This document shows positions 11,000-22,819 of a stretch of DNA of 64,000 nt, piece after piece; position 1 is the first letter of the stretch; every line of letters starts with the position of its first letter. A program made the translations under genes and the position numbers. The DNA is from Siphonodentalium dalli (Eukaryota > Mollusca > Scaphopoda > Gadilida > Siphonodentaliidae). The notes under the pieces are model-generated. The model was not told the origin of the DNA. It did no database searches and saw only the letters and a list, made by a program, of their open reading frames with translations. The stretch lies in the NCBI GenBank assembly GCA_032622095.1, contig CP136064.1:213914205-213978204 (forward strand), in the 5' to 3' direction.

Positions 11000-13020
11000 G
11001 AGGTTTCGCAAACTCAATGTTAGCTTTTACGATTGCAGTTAGGGCACTACGTCACCAAGTTATGCGCATATTCTAAATGTAACCGTGGAACCATAAACGA
11101 CATAGCGGATAGGGTTTCAATTTCTTCGGTTTGTGCCCAAAACAAAAAGCAAAATAATAATGTATTATTGTGAACGGTGTACTTAATATGGTACATGTAC
11201 ATATCATGCGAGGCGTGCATACTTCACCATGAATTGTCGAGCCAATTATTCCTAGTCGTTATTTTTTGCAAAACGAATTATTGGTGAGGTTTCGCAACTC
11301 AAGATAGAGCAATTACTATACGTTTAGCTATTCTCAGTCTGAAATTCAGGTATGGTCCAGAAACAAATCGTATCGCAAAAATTAGCGTTAACGACGAGGA
11401 TTATCATTATTGAACACGACAATGCATGGATAATCGTTCGCAGTGAGATATTTGCTTTGCACGGTCCATAAGATTAAGAACAACGCGCACAATAATCTTC
11501 TTTAGAGCACAACCCCATTGTTGCAATCGTTCCCTGATTTTTGGTAAAGCACACCAGTTCCCAAGCCTGGCGAATGAATAGTTCAGTGATTATCCCATTG
11601 TTAGGCACACGCAACTCATAACAGACGAATCGCACGGACGCTTCAAAGTGGGACTTGTCCGTGTTGCTTCGGACATATCTATTCACATTCAACGGAGATG
11701 AGTTCATGTTAATCACATAGTTGGGCGTGGCTAACTGGCTACTGTGTCCAATCGCGGCCAGCGCACGGAGTGTGCGTCGTGGTCAAAACACGCTCAATGG
11801 TACATTTCCAGATGATTGCATTATGTGGGATCAATTGTGTTCTAAGTCGGCCAGAGCACGCGAATAGTTCTTTACTAGAATAAATCTCGACTTCGACTCG
11901 ATTGATTCTGGCAAAGAACAATTCTTGTGCTCTAACCCTCACATACAATGGGCCAATTGAGGATAGTATCCGAGGTTTGATGAGTGATGGCTGTGTGACA
12001 CAACAAAACTAATTGACTGACTATCTTAAACATTTTACAAACCATGATTTGATACCCTATCCATTGTGATGCGCATGACATCACGGCTACAATTATAGAA
12101 CGTGAGCATTATTTGATGAGATTCTGCACATAAGTCCATGACGTATATGTATTATAGTGCCCTAAACGTGACGGGACTATATCCGCCGTGTGTTTTGCGA
12201 AACCCCCCTATTCGAATGACAAAAAGTTTACAAAGACGAATATATAGCTAATCGTAATTGTTACCCGTGAATTTCGAAACCTCTCTACAAACTTCGTCGG
12301 CTAGTTTACGTCCGCGCGAGTACAAAATCATCGCGTGTTTGTCTTCACATAGTAAGTGGTTCCTGTGGCATGACTTATTATTTCAAGCGCCAAGAGACGA
12401 TAGAAAAGAAGCGGGCAGCTGTTGGATCAGCCCCCCAGAATAAACACCTCCACCAGTTGTAAAATAACTGGAGCAATTTCGATGATAGCATACGCGTTAT
12501 GTGTTTATTTTCAGACGATGCCTGAGAAACTTGATCTATCTTATTCGTCCCGATCCGAGTGCAGAAGTAAAACAAGGGATTAGTTAATGAAATAATCGAA
12601 GTGGTAACAATGCTAAGCAGTGTTGGATGTCTGTGACACAGAACTCAGTGGCATAGTTTTGCTCTCTGTACGGAGTATGTGTAAGCATAACATTCCCGTT
12701 GCGTGCATCACTTGGTGATAATTAGTACATGCGCATTGAACTAATACGTACAAATCAATACCAATGCGGTCATACATGCAAGTTTGCTTGGACGGACAGC
12801 TGGGTTGAGTTATATTACACCACATATGCAATTCGGCCGACATGTTCAATAGAGTCTGAATAAATCCAGCAATTATGTAGTCCATCTACATTGTACAAAT
12901 ACTACCATAGATATTAAACAGACAATAAGCTATAAATGCATTGATTTTAAGTCGGGGATGAGTGCAGAAAGTACTCAGTCACACAACGATAAAGTTAAAA
13001 CGGCATGCTAATGATAATCA
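11000..13020. other. Intergenic stretch; weakly matched ends at 11000 and 12200
   Basis: No gene recognised. 'ggtttcgcaaa' with 'gttagggcacta' near 11000-11050 faces inverted counterparts near 12160-12210, which could be degenerate terminal repeats about 1.2 kb apart. A further 'gaggtttcgcaa' lies at 11287 and its complement near 12275. Evidence is weak. Confidence 0.3.
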
Positions 13021-13024
13021 TTAA

Positions 13025-13518
13025 AGGTACGGTTGGCCTTGGCGGTGGGTATGCTGTGAAAATATTTCCACCGGTCAAAAACCGCCACAAACAGAAAGAA
13101 TATTAAAATGTAGACAGACTTTGTCCGTATACAAATAAGAAATATCGCATAAACAGTATGTTATTGTCATATTTTTTACCATTGTTATGTAAACAAAGGC
13201 ATAAAAAGTTACTTTTCTGGTGTTTGTTTATATTATGATGGTAAACATAAAGAGCGTTCTTTGTGGGTGAATTCCTGATATGGAACGAATAAAGAGCGTT
13301 TATGCCATTTGTGTGTGATTAGCCAGCAGCATTGTGCTGTCTTCTGTAACACAACCAGGCTCTTGCTTAGGTGAAATATAGTAAATCTTTATGATAACAT
13401 GCTGTTTACGCGATGGTCATGGTATATATGAACGAAACTGTATGCGTTTTAATGTTTTTCTGTTCACGGTGATTGGAACAAATATGAATATTTTCGACAA
13501 CTAAGGCCTCACGTGCCT
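13025..13518 (+). mobile_element. M1-family MITE, copy c
   Basis: A 494-bp copy, very close to copies b and e, flanked by TTAA (13021-13024 and 13519-13522). Confidence 0.9.
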
Positions 13519-13540
13519 TTAATACATTGATAATCATTGA

Positions 13541-14601
13541 TGGGTCTCCATTAGTTTAATCACTTCGGATACCAGTTTATTTTTAGTAAGGTAGCGAACT
13601 CAGAACCGAATTATGCTAAATACGTAATTTCACCCTCATAGCAGTTGGTCTTTATGATAATCATTGAATGGATTACAACGAAACAAGACAAGACTCATAT
13701 TAAACCTAATTAGTTCTCGCTTTTGCGCTTGTTTGTGACAAAAATTTGTCGAGTACACGAAATACGTATTCTCAATGTTCTACGGAAAGGCTTATCGGTG
13801 TGACAGAAGCACCTATTTTGTTTTGGTTTTTGTTGTTGTTGTTGACATTTTCGCACAAGGCCTCTATGTTTACTATATCAGGATAAAGCAGACACTAAAC
13901 GTATTTCTGCGCGTGGATTGGCATCCGTCGTTCGTCCGTAGACAATTTCCTTCGACACATCGTACAGGTCACACCCCTTAACCGATCGTCACCAAACTGC
14001 ATATCGATCTTCGGGGTGACCTCTAGATGCATGAGCTATCGATTTTTGTCCGAAAATCTTCTTTTTTTAAACATGGCCACCAGCAGCCATTTTGGGTTTC
14101 ATGTTTAAATTCATCGGGACACCCTGCAATCACCATTTTTGAATTAATTTTTTTAATTGTTCACACATGTTTATGATTACCTCAATATAGTGGTCTATAG
14201 TATTTGAACTATGGGAGCAATCTTGGATTTTACTCTTTGCATGACTAAATGGAACACCCTGCAGTCAACATGTTTTCATCTGATTGATATCAAAGTTCAT
14301 GTGAATTTTAGGGGTTACTTCTTGATGGGAGTTATTTAATTTGAACGATTTTCTATTAAAAACATGGCCGATGGCAGCCATCTTGGATTTTACTCTTATA
14401 TGACTAAATTCTTCGGCAATCTGGGATTTTATGTTTGAATCCATCGGTACACATTACAGTCCACATTTGCCATATATCAGACAACCTATATGGGTCTCCA
14501 TTAGTTTAATCACTTCGGATACCAGTTTATTTTTAGTAAGGTAGCGAACCCAGAACCGAATTATGCTAAATACGTAATTTCACCCTCATAGCAGTTGGTC
14601 T
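13541..14601. repeat. 111-bp direct repeats bracketing a 'ggccaccagcagcc' module array
   Basis: 13541-13651 and 14491-14601 differ at about one position. Between them is sequence of the type also found inside the large inverted arms ('ccgatcgtcaccaaact', 'aacatggccaccagcagcc', 'acaccctgca'), itself repeated about three times. The repeats do not have TG...CA ends and I see no target duplication. Confidence 0.7.
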
Positions 14602-15326
14602 GTATATATTTTACTCAATTTACGTACTTACCGATTTTATTAAAAACAGATACAACAGAACAACCCAGTAATCAAAGCGGGTTTGTGTTTCTCTGCGTGG
14701 CCAATGTCTGCTTGTGATTCTCACATGTTCCATATACCTCAATGGATGGGTCTAAAAGCCTTGTGGCGGTTTGAAACATGAAATGATGCTCGCTAATGCA
14801 ACAATCATGCCGTTCTGGTTCCGGGGTTCCAAATAAGCCTCTAAATATTCAAATCATAGAATTTATAAAACTCTGTTCCCGATTTGATTTCAGTAATATG
14901 GAACCGAACAATAAACAGCGTGCATTGTTAGTCTATGTCTTATATGTTATTATATTTACATAGCCTGTCTGTGTTACACTAAATCCTGTTTGGTGATTGC
15001 TCAACTGTCAACTGGGTCACCCGGTGTATATCCCATCAATGCGAAGAGCTACAAACTGTGGACCTAATCTGAACTAATCACTAAAGGCGGTCAGCAGAAT
15101 AATTGGGCGTGCTTTTAAAAGTTCAGCCGAATTATATCTGAAGCCAGTTATTTATATCGATTGCATTATCGTAGCTAAGAGTTTGGAAATCTTATTTTGG
15201 GGCTGATTTAATGTGCTGTGTGGACTAGTCTCAAATTATCGGCAAATTTCGTGCAAATAAATAAGAACACTCAACTTGTTTATGGGAATACATCATCAAA
15301 AAGCTATAATAATGTAACACAAAATA

Positions 15327-15439
15327 AATGTAGTGGGTGTGTGTTATTATGGGGTACGGCGCAGTGGTCGTTGGGGCACATTTAATGTACCCCAACGACT
15401 ACAGTGCCGTATGCCCCAATAACACACACCCACTACATT
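15327..15439. repeat. 113-bp near-perfect hairpin palindrome
   Basis: Two 56-bp arms around a single central base. The left arm starts aatgtagtgggtgtgtg and the right arm ends with its complement; only a few mismatches. It would fold into a very long hairpin if transcribed. Confidence 0.9.
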
Positions 15440-15566
15440 CATTTCTTAAATAAAGAACGTTTGTCTAACAATTGAAAAGAAACTGATTGAGAAGAATCTG
15501 GTCCGGAGTTTTCTTTATGGCGTATATAACAATGAAGGGTGATCATTGTTGATATATTCCTGTTAA

Positions 15567-16065
15567 AGGCACGTGCGGTCTTAATTGTCGAAAATATTCA
15601 TATTTGTTCCAAACACCGTAAACAGAAAAAACAGTAAAACGCATACAGTTCCGTTCATATATACCATGACCATCGCGTAAACAGCATGTTATCATAAAGA
15701 CCTACTATATTTTACCTAAGCAATTAAGAGCCTGATTATGTTACAGAAGACAGCACAATGCTACTGGCTAACCACACACAAATGGCATAAACGCTCTTTA
15801 TTAGATCCATATCAGGTATTCACCAACAAAGAACGCTCTTTATGTTTACCATCATAATATAAACAAACACCAGAGAAGTAACTTTTTACGCTTTTGTTTA
15901 CATAACAATGGTCAAACATATGACCATAACATACTGTGTATGTGATATTTATTATTTGTATACGGACAAAGTATATCTACATTTTGATGTAATTTCTGTT
16001 TGTGGCGGTTTTGGACGAGTGGAGATATTTTCACAGCATACCCACCGCCAAGGCCAACCATGTCT
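15567..16065 (-). mobile_element. M1-family MITE, copy d
   Basis: A reverse-oriented 499-bp copy flanked by TTAA (15563-15566, 16066-16069). Confidence 0.9.
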
Positions 16066-16088
16066 TTAAGTTACATATAAAGATACGG

Positions 16089-16261
16089 GCGCAACACTGT
16101 GGATTTAGCAGACGTTTCACTTCCGCATTGAGTTTTTTTTTCATTTCCGTGTTTTCCAAATCATGCTTTCCGATGATCAAATACAGTCTTTTATAGAGAA
16201 GTGAAAAGAAAACTCAATGCGGAAGTGAAACGTCTGCTAAATCCACCAGAGTATTGTGCGC
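16089..16261. repeat. Long inverted repeat (hairpin 1)
   Basis: Arms about 16089-16132 and 16213-16261 share the 20-mer ttagcagacgtttcacttcc and its complement, with about 80 bp between them. The right end overlaps the left end of the next hairpin. Confidence 0.85.
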
Positions 16262-16358
16262 ATCACAATTTCACATATTACTTTTTTTATCGGGACTCCG
16301 TGACGTCACGAAGTAACTCTATTGCCAAATGAATCGGTGAAATTGTGATGCGCGCACA
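16255..16358. repeat. Inverted repeat (hairpin 2) with a CRE-like centre
   Basis: Ends are tgtgcgcatcacaatttcac and its near complement. The loop contains TGACGTCA, the palindromic CRE/ATF core, within 'ccgtgacgtcacgaag'. Any regulatory function is speculative. Confidence 0.75.
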
Positions 16359-16471
16359 ATTGAACTTTCTGGAGTCCATTATCATGTGACGGCTTCTGTC
16401 CAATCAGAAACAATGTTAGTTAAGGGATGGATAATACTAAATATTCATTGACGGGACGGTTAGTTTTCTGA

Positions 16472-16523
16472 GGAAATGTTCAGATAATTGGTCGTTTGTA
16501 TAATTTGTTATCTGAACAATTCC
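16472..16523. repeat. Foldback of the 'ATGTTCAGATAAT' family, copy 1
   Basis: ggaaatgttcagataat is followed within 50 bp by its complement ttatctgaacaattcc. Related copies lie at 59834-59892, with half copies near 17871 and 44846. Confidence 0.7.
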
Positions 16524-16860
16524 AACCTATGAATAGGAATCCTACTGCTCTTTTAGTATCTTATCATCTCTATGTTGTCTTTTTATTTTCCCGAAGACCC
16601 CCTCCAACTGACAATTAGACGCTTCCAATGTATACAGTTATAAATGGGTGGGAGAATCATTTAGTAAAGAAATGATTAACACAAATATCAGCAACAAGTA
16701 TGCGTATATGTATAAATAGATCAACAAGATTTTGAATGTTGAGACCATTGTTATGTAAACATTACTTTTACAACTATATAACTGGTCGAAGACCAATTAG
16801 TTGCATAAAATATCAATGTCCAATCAAAGCGTACAGGTTAACACCGGAAAGGGTCAAATC

Positions 16861-17424
16861 CAGGGTTCGCGCTGGACCGAAATTTACTTTTGCCAAATAT
16901 TTTGCCAAATGAAAATATTTTTTGCCAAATTATTTGAGCAATTGCCAATTGCTATCTGCAACCTTAAGTCTTATGTTTCGACAATCGCGGTTTGAACCAC
17001 TTTTGATATCGATAGAAAAGCAGTTATTTAATAATTAGTTATACTCGCATCTCTATTGTGGTTTATGATTTATCATACAACAATAAGCCAATCCCTGAAC
17101 AATACAATGGTAAAAGGGTTTCTCCATCAGAAGGCATATCACAGGAGGATTAGTAATCCCTCCAACCATCAGTAATAATGCTATGAGATTAACTGCATCT
17201 GAATAGAGGTATTAACTTTACCTATACCTAATAAAACACCACTAATATAATTATGTTGTAAGAGTTTCCTGAAATTAATAGTATATGATTGACCAAGAGT
17301 TTTTCAAATTGCTTGAGGAATTAAAAAGTTACTTGCCAAAACTTTTGCCAAATGAAAATATTTTTTGCCAAATGTGAATTATTTTTGCCATTGGCAAATT
17401 TGGCAAGTGGCAGCGCGAACCCTG
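16861..17424 (+). mobile_element. hAT-type MITE with 8-bp target site duplication
   Basis: Terminal inverted repeats CAGGGTTCGCGCTG and CAGCGCGAACCCTG enclose 564 bp. The flanks are a perfect 8-bp duplication, GTCAAATC at 16853-16860 and 17425-17432. The subterminal regions are filled with repeated 'ttgccaaatgaaaatattt' and 'tttgccaaa' motifs on both sides. Eight-base duplications with CAG ends are the hAT signature. No transposase is present, so it would need supply in trans. Confidence 0.92.
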
Positions 17425-18115
17425 GTCAAATCATTATAAATATATCCCGAACAAATATATTTAGACTAAAACTATTTGAATTACCGACACGATCAACGAA
17501 GTTTGTTGACAAATCACTGTAACAGTAATGTTTACATAACAATAATTCCAAGATGCGAAAATTCGGAGACATTTAGTAGTGGGGATGAGAACAAAGTTAA
17601 TACATTGTCCATTGTTCATCGTTGGTAATGATGAATTTACAGACTTTCATATTTTCTCAAACCAACCTACTACGAAGGTCTTACGTCTCTTTAACACTGT
17701 CTATACTAGATGTATTTTCACACTGAGTTAAAACAATGTACATCGGAATGGTCTATTGTTCATCTGGAGGGTTTCAGAAGAAAACAGCAGACGACATATG
17801 ATAAAAGTACAGAAGTAGTCATATGTATTGCAGGGAAATATTCGGAAAATAAGTCTTTGTAGAACGTATTATCTGAACATTTCCTATGGGATAACTACTC
17901 ATCAATGATGCTTTAGTATAGAGTACATAGAAATGATTAACTGATCCATGCATGTCCGCTTAATTAATCGACTTAGTTATCTTGACGATCTAACTTACGC
18001 GTGCATAAGTAGTTTAATCTAATGTATCTTCTGGACTTAATCGTGTGTGAGTGAAGTGAAGTATCACACCATTAAAAAGTAGCCGCACATTGTGCCTCTT
18101 CAAGCCGACATTATA

Positions 18116-18569
18116 GGTTACACTGGTGTAAACAGGGTTCGGAGTGACATCTAGTGGATGCGGGAGGAATATATACGAGAGAATAAAATAGACACTGCCA
18201 TGGGCCCTGCTGGTCAATAGCCTTGTGTGCTTTTCACATACAAAAATCATCACACCTCTTCCCTATGATTTCCCATAGGTCAAATAACCATTGGCACAGG
18301 AATTAACCCTTTGTATTGAAGTTTGAATTTTTTGGTGTGGTCTAAAATATGATAGTATTTTTTTATGCGGTTCTGACGCTAGTTACGAAAACATAAGATT
18401 TAAAGGCGAATTCCCTGCTAGGCAGACATGATTTTTTTGTGTAAAAAGTTTCCCAAAATGTCAATTTTCAGATTTAAAGAAAATTTTGGACCCAACATTT
18501 ATATTGCCAACACTATACGCTAAAACGTTAGCACTGAGGCCTATGGAAAACATTTACACCAGTGTAACC
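18116..18569 (+). mobile_element. M4-family MITE, copy 1 (4-bp TSD TATA)
   Basis: Terminal inverted repeats GGTTACACTGGTGTAAA enclose 454 bp. The flanks are TATA at 18112-18115 and 18570-18573. The second copy at 31688 shares the interior and has TACA flanks. Confidence 0.9.
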
Positions 18570-18663
18570 TATAGATCATATCAGGAAGATGGACGCTGGT
18601 GTCAGGGTGTGAACTATGAAGTATATCCACAATCCCTCTCTATGGGATATCGCTGTATGCCGG

Positions 18664-20356
18664 TAGATCATGCCATGAATCTCTACTATGGCTAACGCCC
18701 GTAGAAATCACATTCCACCAGTACAAAACCTGGGAACTTTTTGAAGTTTTGACAAGGAACCTTATAAAATCGAAAACATAACACAGGGAATATATTTCTT
18801 TGTTATTATCTATTTCTTAATAATGTACTTCACTGTAGGTGAAGGTCCCAACTCGAAACTTCAGGATTTAAGTGACTTTGTGAGCGATTTTGCTTTGCGT
18901 TCCTGACAATTATGGATTTTTTCCTGGGTAATTAATTGAACGTTTATTGCGGCGGATATCGGCTCTTAAAAGTCACAGAAAAGCATGAATTTTCAAGTTG
19001 GGACCTTCACATATAGTGAAGTACACTATTAAGGAACAGATAATCATTTAGTCCAAGTCTTCTCGTACTAAAGCCGGCTAAGATATCGGGATGGAGGTGC
19101 CGGTCTTTAGTCCGAGTTCCAGGCCCATGCATTCCTTTGACAGGACTTAAGCGTTAGTGATCCGCTCAAATAAAACCACAATTATATGAAATAAAATATC
19201 ACAATTGCTACAATAAACGGATAGTTTCCGCAGAAGACATGCTATTTTATCTGAAACCCACATCGGTTGTGAATTGAAAGCGGTAATTTAATGTGAAAAG
19301 AAACATTTGCCGCAGTGTTTACATATTTTTTAAAGTATGCGAACTCAGTTGACCTTGCGAACTGCGTTCGGCATTTTCCGTTGAAAATATTCCGTAGATT
19401 TTGGACAACAACGCAAATTACGATGAATTCTCCATTGTAATCGTAATTATGTGTGTCAATAAATAAAATAATAAATAGATTAATTAAACATTGGAGATAT
19501 AAATGTAATACACTAAATAAATGAACCTTAAGTTTGAAAAGTCCCACTAAAACGGAAGAACTATATTTCGAAACTGTGTGATTCGGTTCTCCGATTATTT
19601 TATCAACACAGATGTCAAATGCACATCACGCATGGCAAGTCAGACACAAGAGTTCTAATTTGCTCCAATTTTGACAAGTTGCTTGCGAAAATTGTCAACA
19701 AAACTACCGTTCTGATCCTCCATTATGTCATTAAGTTTTTAGTGCGGGAATTGTTCTGAAAGCACATAGAAAACTGGACTTTCGGGCGATCGGTTTTCGC
19801 TATTTTTGTTCGGAAAACCCGCGCTATATATAGAAACGGAAAGTAGAATTAGTAGAACAAACAGCGGATTATGCCGAACTTATTCGGACCACTTCGGCTT
19901 TCGGTTAAAATGTAAACAAACAGAGAAACAAATCGATGTGTGTGGCAATCAACCGGAATATTCTATGTGTAATTTAACATTAAAGTTAGATTATTATACA
20001 CCATTATGACCATAAGATGTAAGCCTTTCCGATGCATATAGCATCATGTATTGATTTGCTAGGTAAATCCAGTAAAATACACCACAAATTCCCGCCACAG
20101 ATCGTGGGCGTAAGTCGTGTCAAAGGATTGGTATACAAGCGGTCTTGGACTAAAGACCAGCATCGCCATCCCAATATCTTAGCTGGTTTTAGTACAAGAA
20201 GACTTGGACTAATAATCATTAAGAAATATATTCCCTGTGTTATTTTTTCGACTTTATAAGGTTCGCTGTCAAAACTTCAAAAAGTTCCAAGGTTTTGTAC
20301 GGAGGAATATGATCTCTAAGGGCGTTAGCATTAGTAGAGATTCATGGCATGATCTA
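18664..20356. mobile_element. 1.7-kb long-TIR element with nested insertion
   Basis: The left arm (18664 to about 19140) and right arm (about 20097-20356) are inverted matches: 'tagatcatgccatgaatctc', 'ttttgaagttttgaca', 'ataacacagggaatatattt', 'tagtccaagtcttct', 'ggtctttagtcc'. The left arm is longer only because a separate MITE sits in it (18821-19028). The interior has no convincing coding sequence. Confidence 0.75.
18821..19028. mobile_element. Nested 208-bp TTAA MITE
   Basis: The ends TAATGTACTTCACTG and CAGTGAAGTACACTA-type (right end: atagtgaagtacacta) lie between TTAA at 18817-18820 and 19029-19032. 'gtgaaggtcccaact' is repeated inverted inside. It interrupts the left arm of the long-TIR element and is therefore younger. 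Confidence 0.8.
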
Positions 20357-21718
20357 GCTGTATGGTTCTTATGAGGCGGTTTATCGTCGACAGTTCAATA
20401 TTATTGATATTCCGTATGTATTGCCTTCCATGGCAGTAGTCTAACAATTGATGAAAATACCCCATCTCCACAAAATCACGGTATTTTGGAACCATGCCCT
20501 GATGTCAGTTGAAATGAAATGAACAACCAAATAAACACCACCAAACCCTGGCTAGCAAATCACCCGTAACACATAGCAATGAGCTCTGGAAGGCATTACA
20601 CACAATCCTACACAATGTGCCGTAATATCACAAATCATGCATGTAATTCTGTTCAGCTGTCATCCTGTTAACATATGTGTGCTTAAAGTGGTGTGAAACA
20701 GTCCGGTAGAGTGATCAAATAGACATTGAGAATAATCTTGCTCAAAGTAATTTGTTTATTTTACGAATATTAACTAAATTGACAACATATACACCGTCAT
20801 TATTATATATTAATTAGATGCAATGACTCTGGATGGCGAAATAATGTGTGATAGTTTATCGCCGATATGTGCGTACCAGATCGAGATGTAAATATTTATA
20901 AACAAGTTGAGCGCAGTTAAGACATTCAGAGACACCCATTCGGAGTGGTATGGTCGATTTCTTTGATATTATCGGCGATGTTAATAGAATACTAAATGTC
21001 CTGGGTTGCATAGCGCCTGAGTACTAACTGATAAATTTCACGCACCGAACAAGTCCATAATATGTGTTTAAATGTCTGTATTGGGAGAGGGTCTTCATAA
21101 GTTGTCCCCAATCCATTTTGTATTATTACTATACAAATAATAGTTGAAGTATAATATAGTTGCAGCTATCTATCGACACGCTAACACAATACACACTTAC
21201 ATGTATCCCACAGAGGGGGCATACATAATCAAGCACAGTAAACCTATCATTTACTTGTTTTTGTCACGTTCTGGCGACCAAGGTCTCCAGGTCGACATCT
21301 TACATGCGGAATGTAGGCCTACATGTATGTACCACATACTTAGCCCCAAAATCCGGCCTCATGTTTTAGGAAGACATACATGTACGTGTATTATCGGCAC
21401 TCGCGGTAACATAACAGCTTAATGCAATGATATCGAAGTCAATGCCGGCACTTTAGTATTATCTAATTAGCATATAATTATGATATTCAATTTGTGTTTG
21501 GTTATTTAGTGTTGACTGTGATATACAATTGGGTGATAAGGGTGGTTGAAAAATTTTGTCGACATGAAAAGACACGTTTGAAATGGAACTATATCTTTTC
21601 TTGAATGTGTCTTTACTACTCTATGGTTACGATAAGGAAATCAATATTATTTGTTTGTAACCCCATGCAGTCGTTTCGAGATCGGTATTCCTCACTAAAA
21701 TTTGATTATTTTGTAAAA
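20357..21718. other. Intergenic stretch without recognisable genes
   Basis: AT-rich; short chance frames only. No terminal repeats or RNA genes recognised. Confidence 0.5.
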
Positions 21719-21819
21719 TGGATCTCAAATTCGTCGCAATTCTATACGAAATATATTAACCTCGTCCACTAAATTCGTTCGGGACTCACTAAAGAATTGC
21801 GACTCATTAGAGATCCTCT
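21719..21819. repeat. Degenerate foldback of the 'ACTCGTCCA' family
   Basis: ggatctcaaat...tcgcaattct faces agaattgcga...agagatcc, with 'ctcgtccactaaattcg' in the middle, the same phrase as in the palindromes at 24376 and 47780. Confidence 0.55.
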
Positions 21820-22596
21820 ATTTACATACACCTATATAACATTGCCTCTATACTTTCACAAAGCGTCACATACGATATATAGCCATGCCCCTGAGTCTCT
21901 CTTTTGTATACCGATTCCGGTTCAATTCGATTCAAGTTTTTGTTGCAAAAACATCAGGCATGTGACACAAGAGTCGATAAAGTATATAATGTAACGCACT
22001 TCACAATATGTCGGTTCCAGAACTGAGAAATATTATTTCTTAGAACAGAACCAATAAGGAACATCCTGCATGTGGTGACACATGTTGCAGATAATAATGC
22101 ACGTTTGTGTTTATTTCTGATACGATAATTTCTAAACGTTAATATTGTTGTTCATTGCATAGATATACGTAGCCCATACATCACTATTATGCAAAACCTA
22201 CTGTGATAACGAATGTGAAATGTCCATGTTTGGGTTGAAGCACAAAGACGTCGCTTAAATTGAGAGTTTGATACAATAGAGTAGGCATGTGTCAGAATTA
22301 ACGACATTGACAACTATGGACTTCTAGAAACACGTGTATAATGCATAGTTTATATATCACCTTCAAGACAATACATAATATACATATAGCATATGTATGT
22401 CCTTGTTAATGGCATACTTACCTATATATGGACGGTATGGATGGATGTGTAATATATATAATCATATGGAACAAATAACAACAAAGCAAAACAACGAATT
22501 AATTCCCATCCCTTTACCTTCTTCCAAACCAGTAATTGATAATAAAAAAATTAAGTCCAAGTAATACTATGTGTATGGTTACAAATGCACTCCAAA
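21820..22596. other. Intergenic stretch without recognisable genes
   Basis: AT-rich sequence with nothing recognised. Confidence 0.5.
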
Positions 22597-22819
22597 ATAC
22601 GCCTTGTCACAGAGTCGCGACCATACTGGATCCATCCAGCTCCGTTCCGTTTTTAGTGCTACAGGTCAAAGTTCTTGAGTAGCATTCCATATATGGAGCT
22701 TTTGAATATTCATGATTCCATATGGGATGCTACTCCAGAACTTTGACATGTAGCAATACAAAATTACGGAACGGGGCTGGATGTATCCAATATGGCCGCG
22801 ATTCGTTGACAATGCGTAT
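22597..22819. repeat. 223-bp foldback palindrome
   Basis: Arms of roughly 90-95 bp (outer 'atacgccttgtca', inner 'tagcattccatat') surround a centre of about 30 bp near 22700. Arms are about 85-90% matched by eye. No target duplication is obvious. Confidence 0.85.

Larger units (their letters stand above)
10060..11000. repeat. Diverged segmental duplication (two blocks)
   Basis: Block 10060-10335 and block 10665-10990 share order and wording: 'gctaacatagatggaa' against 'gctaacatagagggaa', then 'ctcttata', then 'gatctcattat', then 'accaactgattgtc' against 'ggccaactggttgtc', then 'cgatctta'. The second block also repeats TTAATGGCCAACTGGTTGA about four times (10845-10935). Confidence 0.5.

Noticed and set aside
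13541-14601. LTR retrotransposon or TRIM
   Set aside because: Direct repeats lack TG...CA ends, and I see no primer-binding site, polypurine tract or target duplication.
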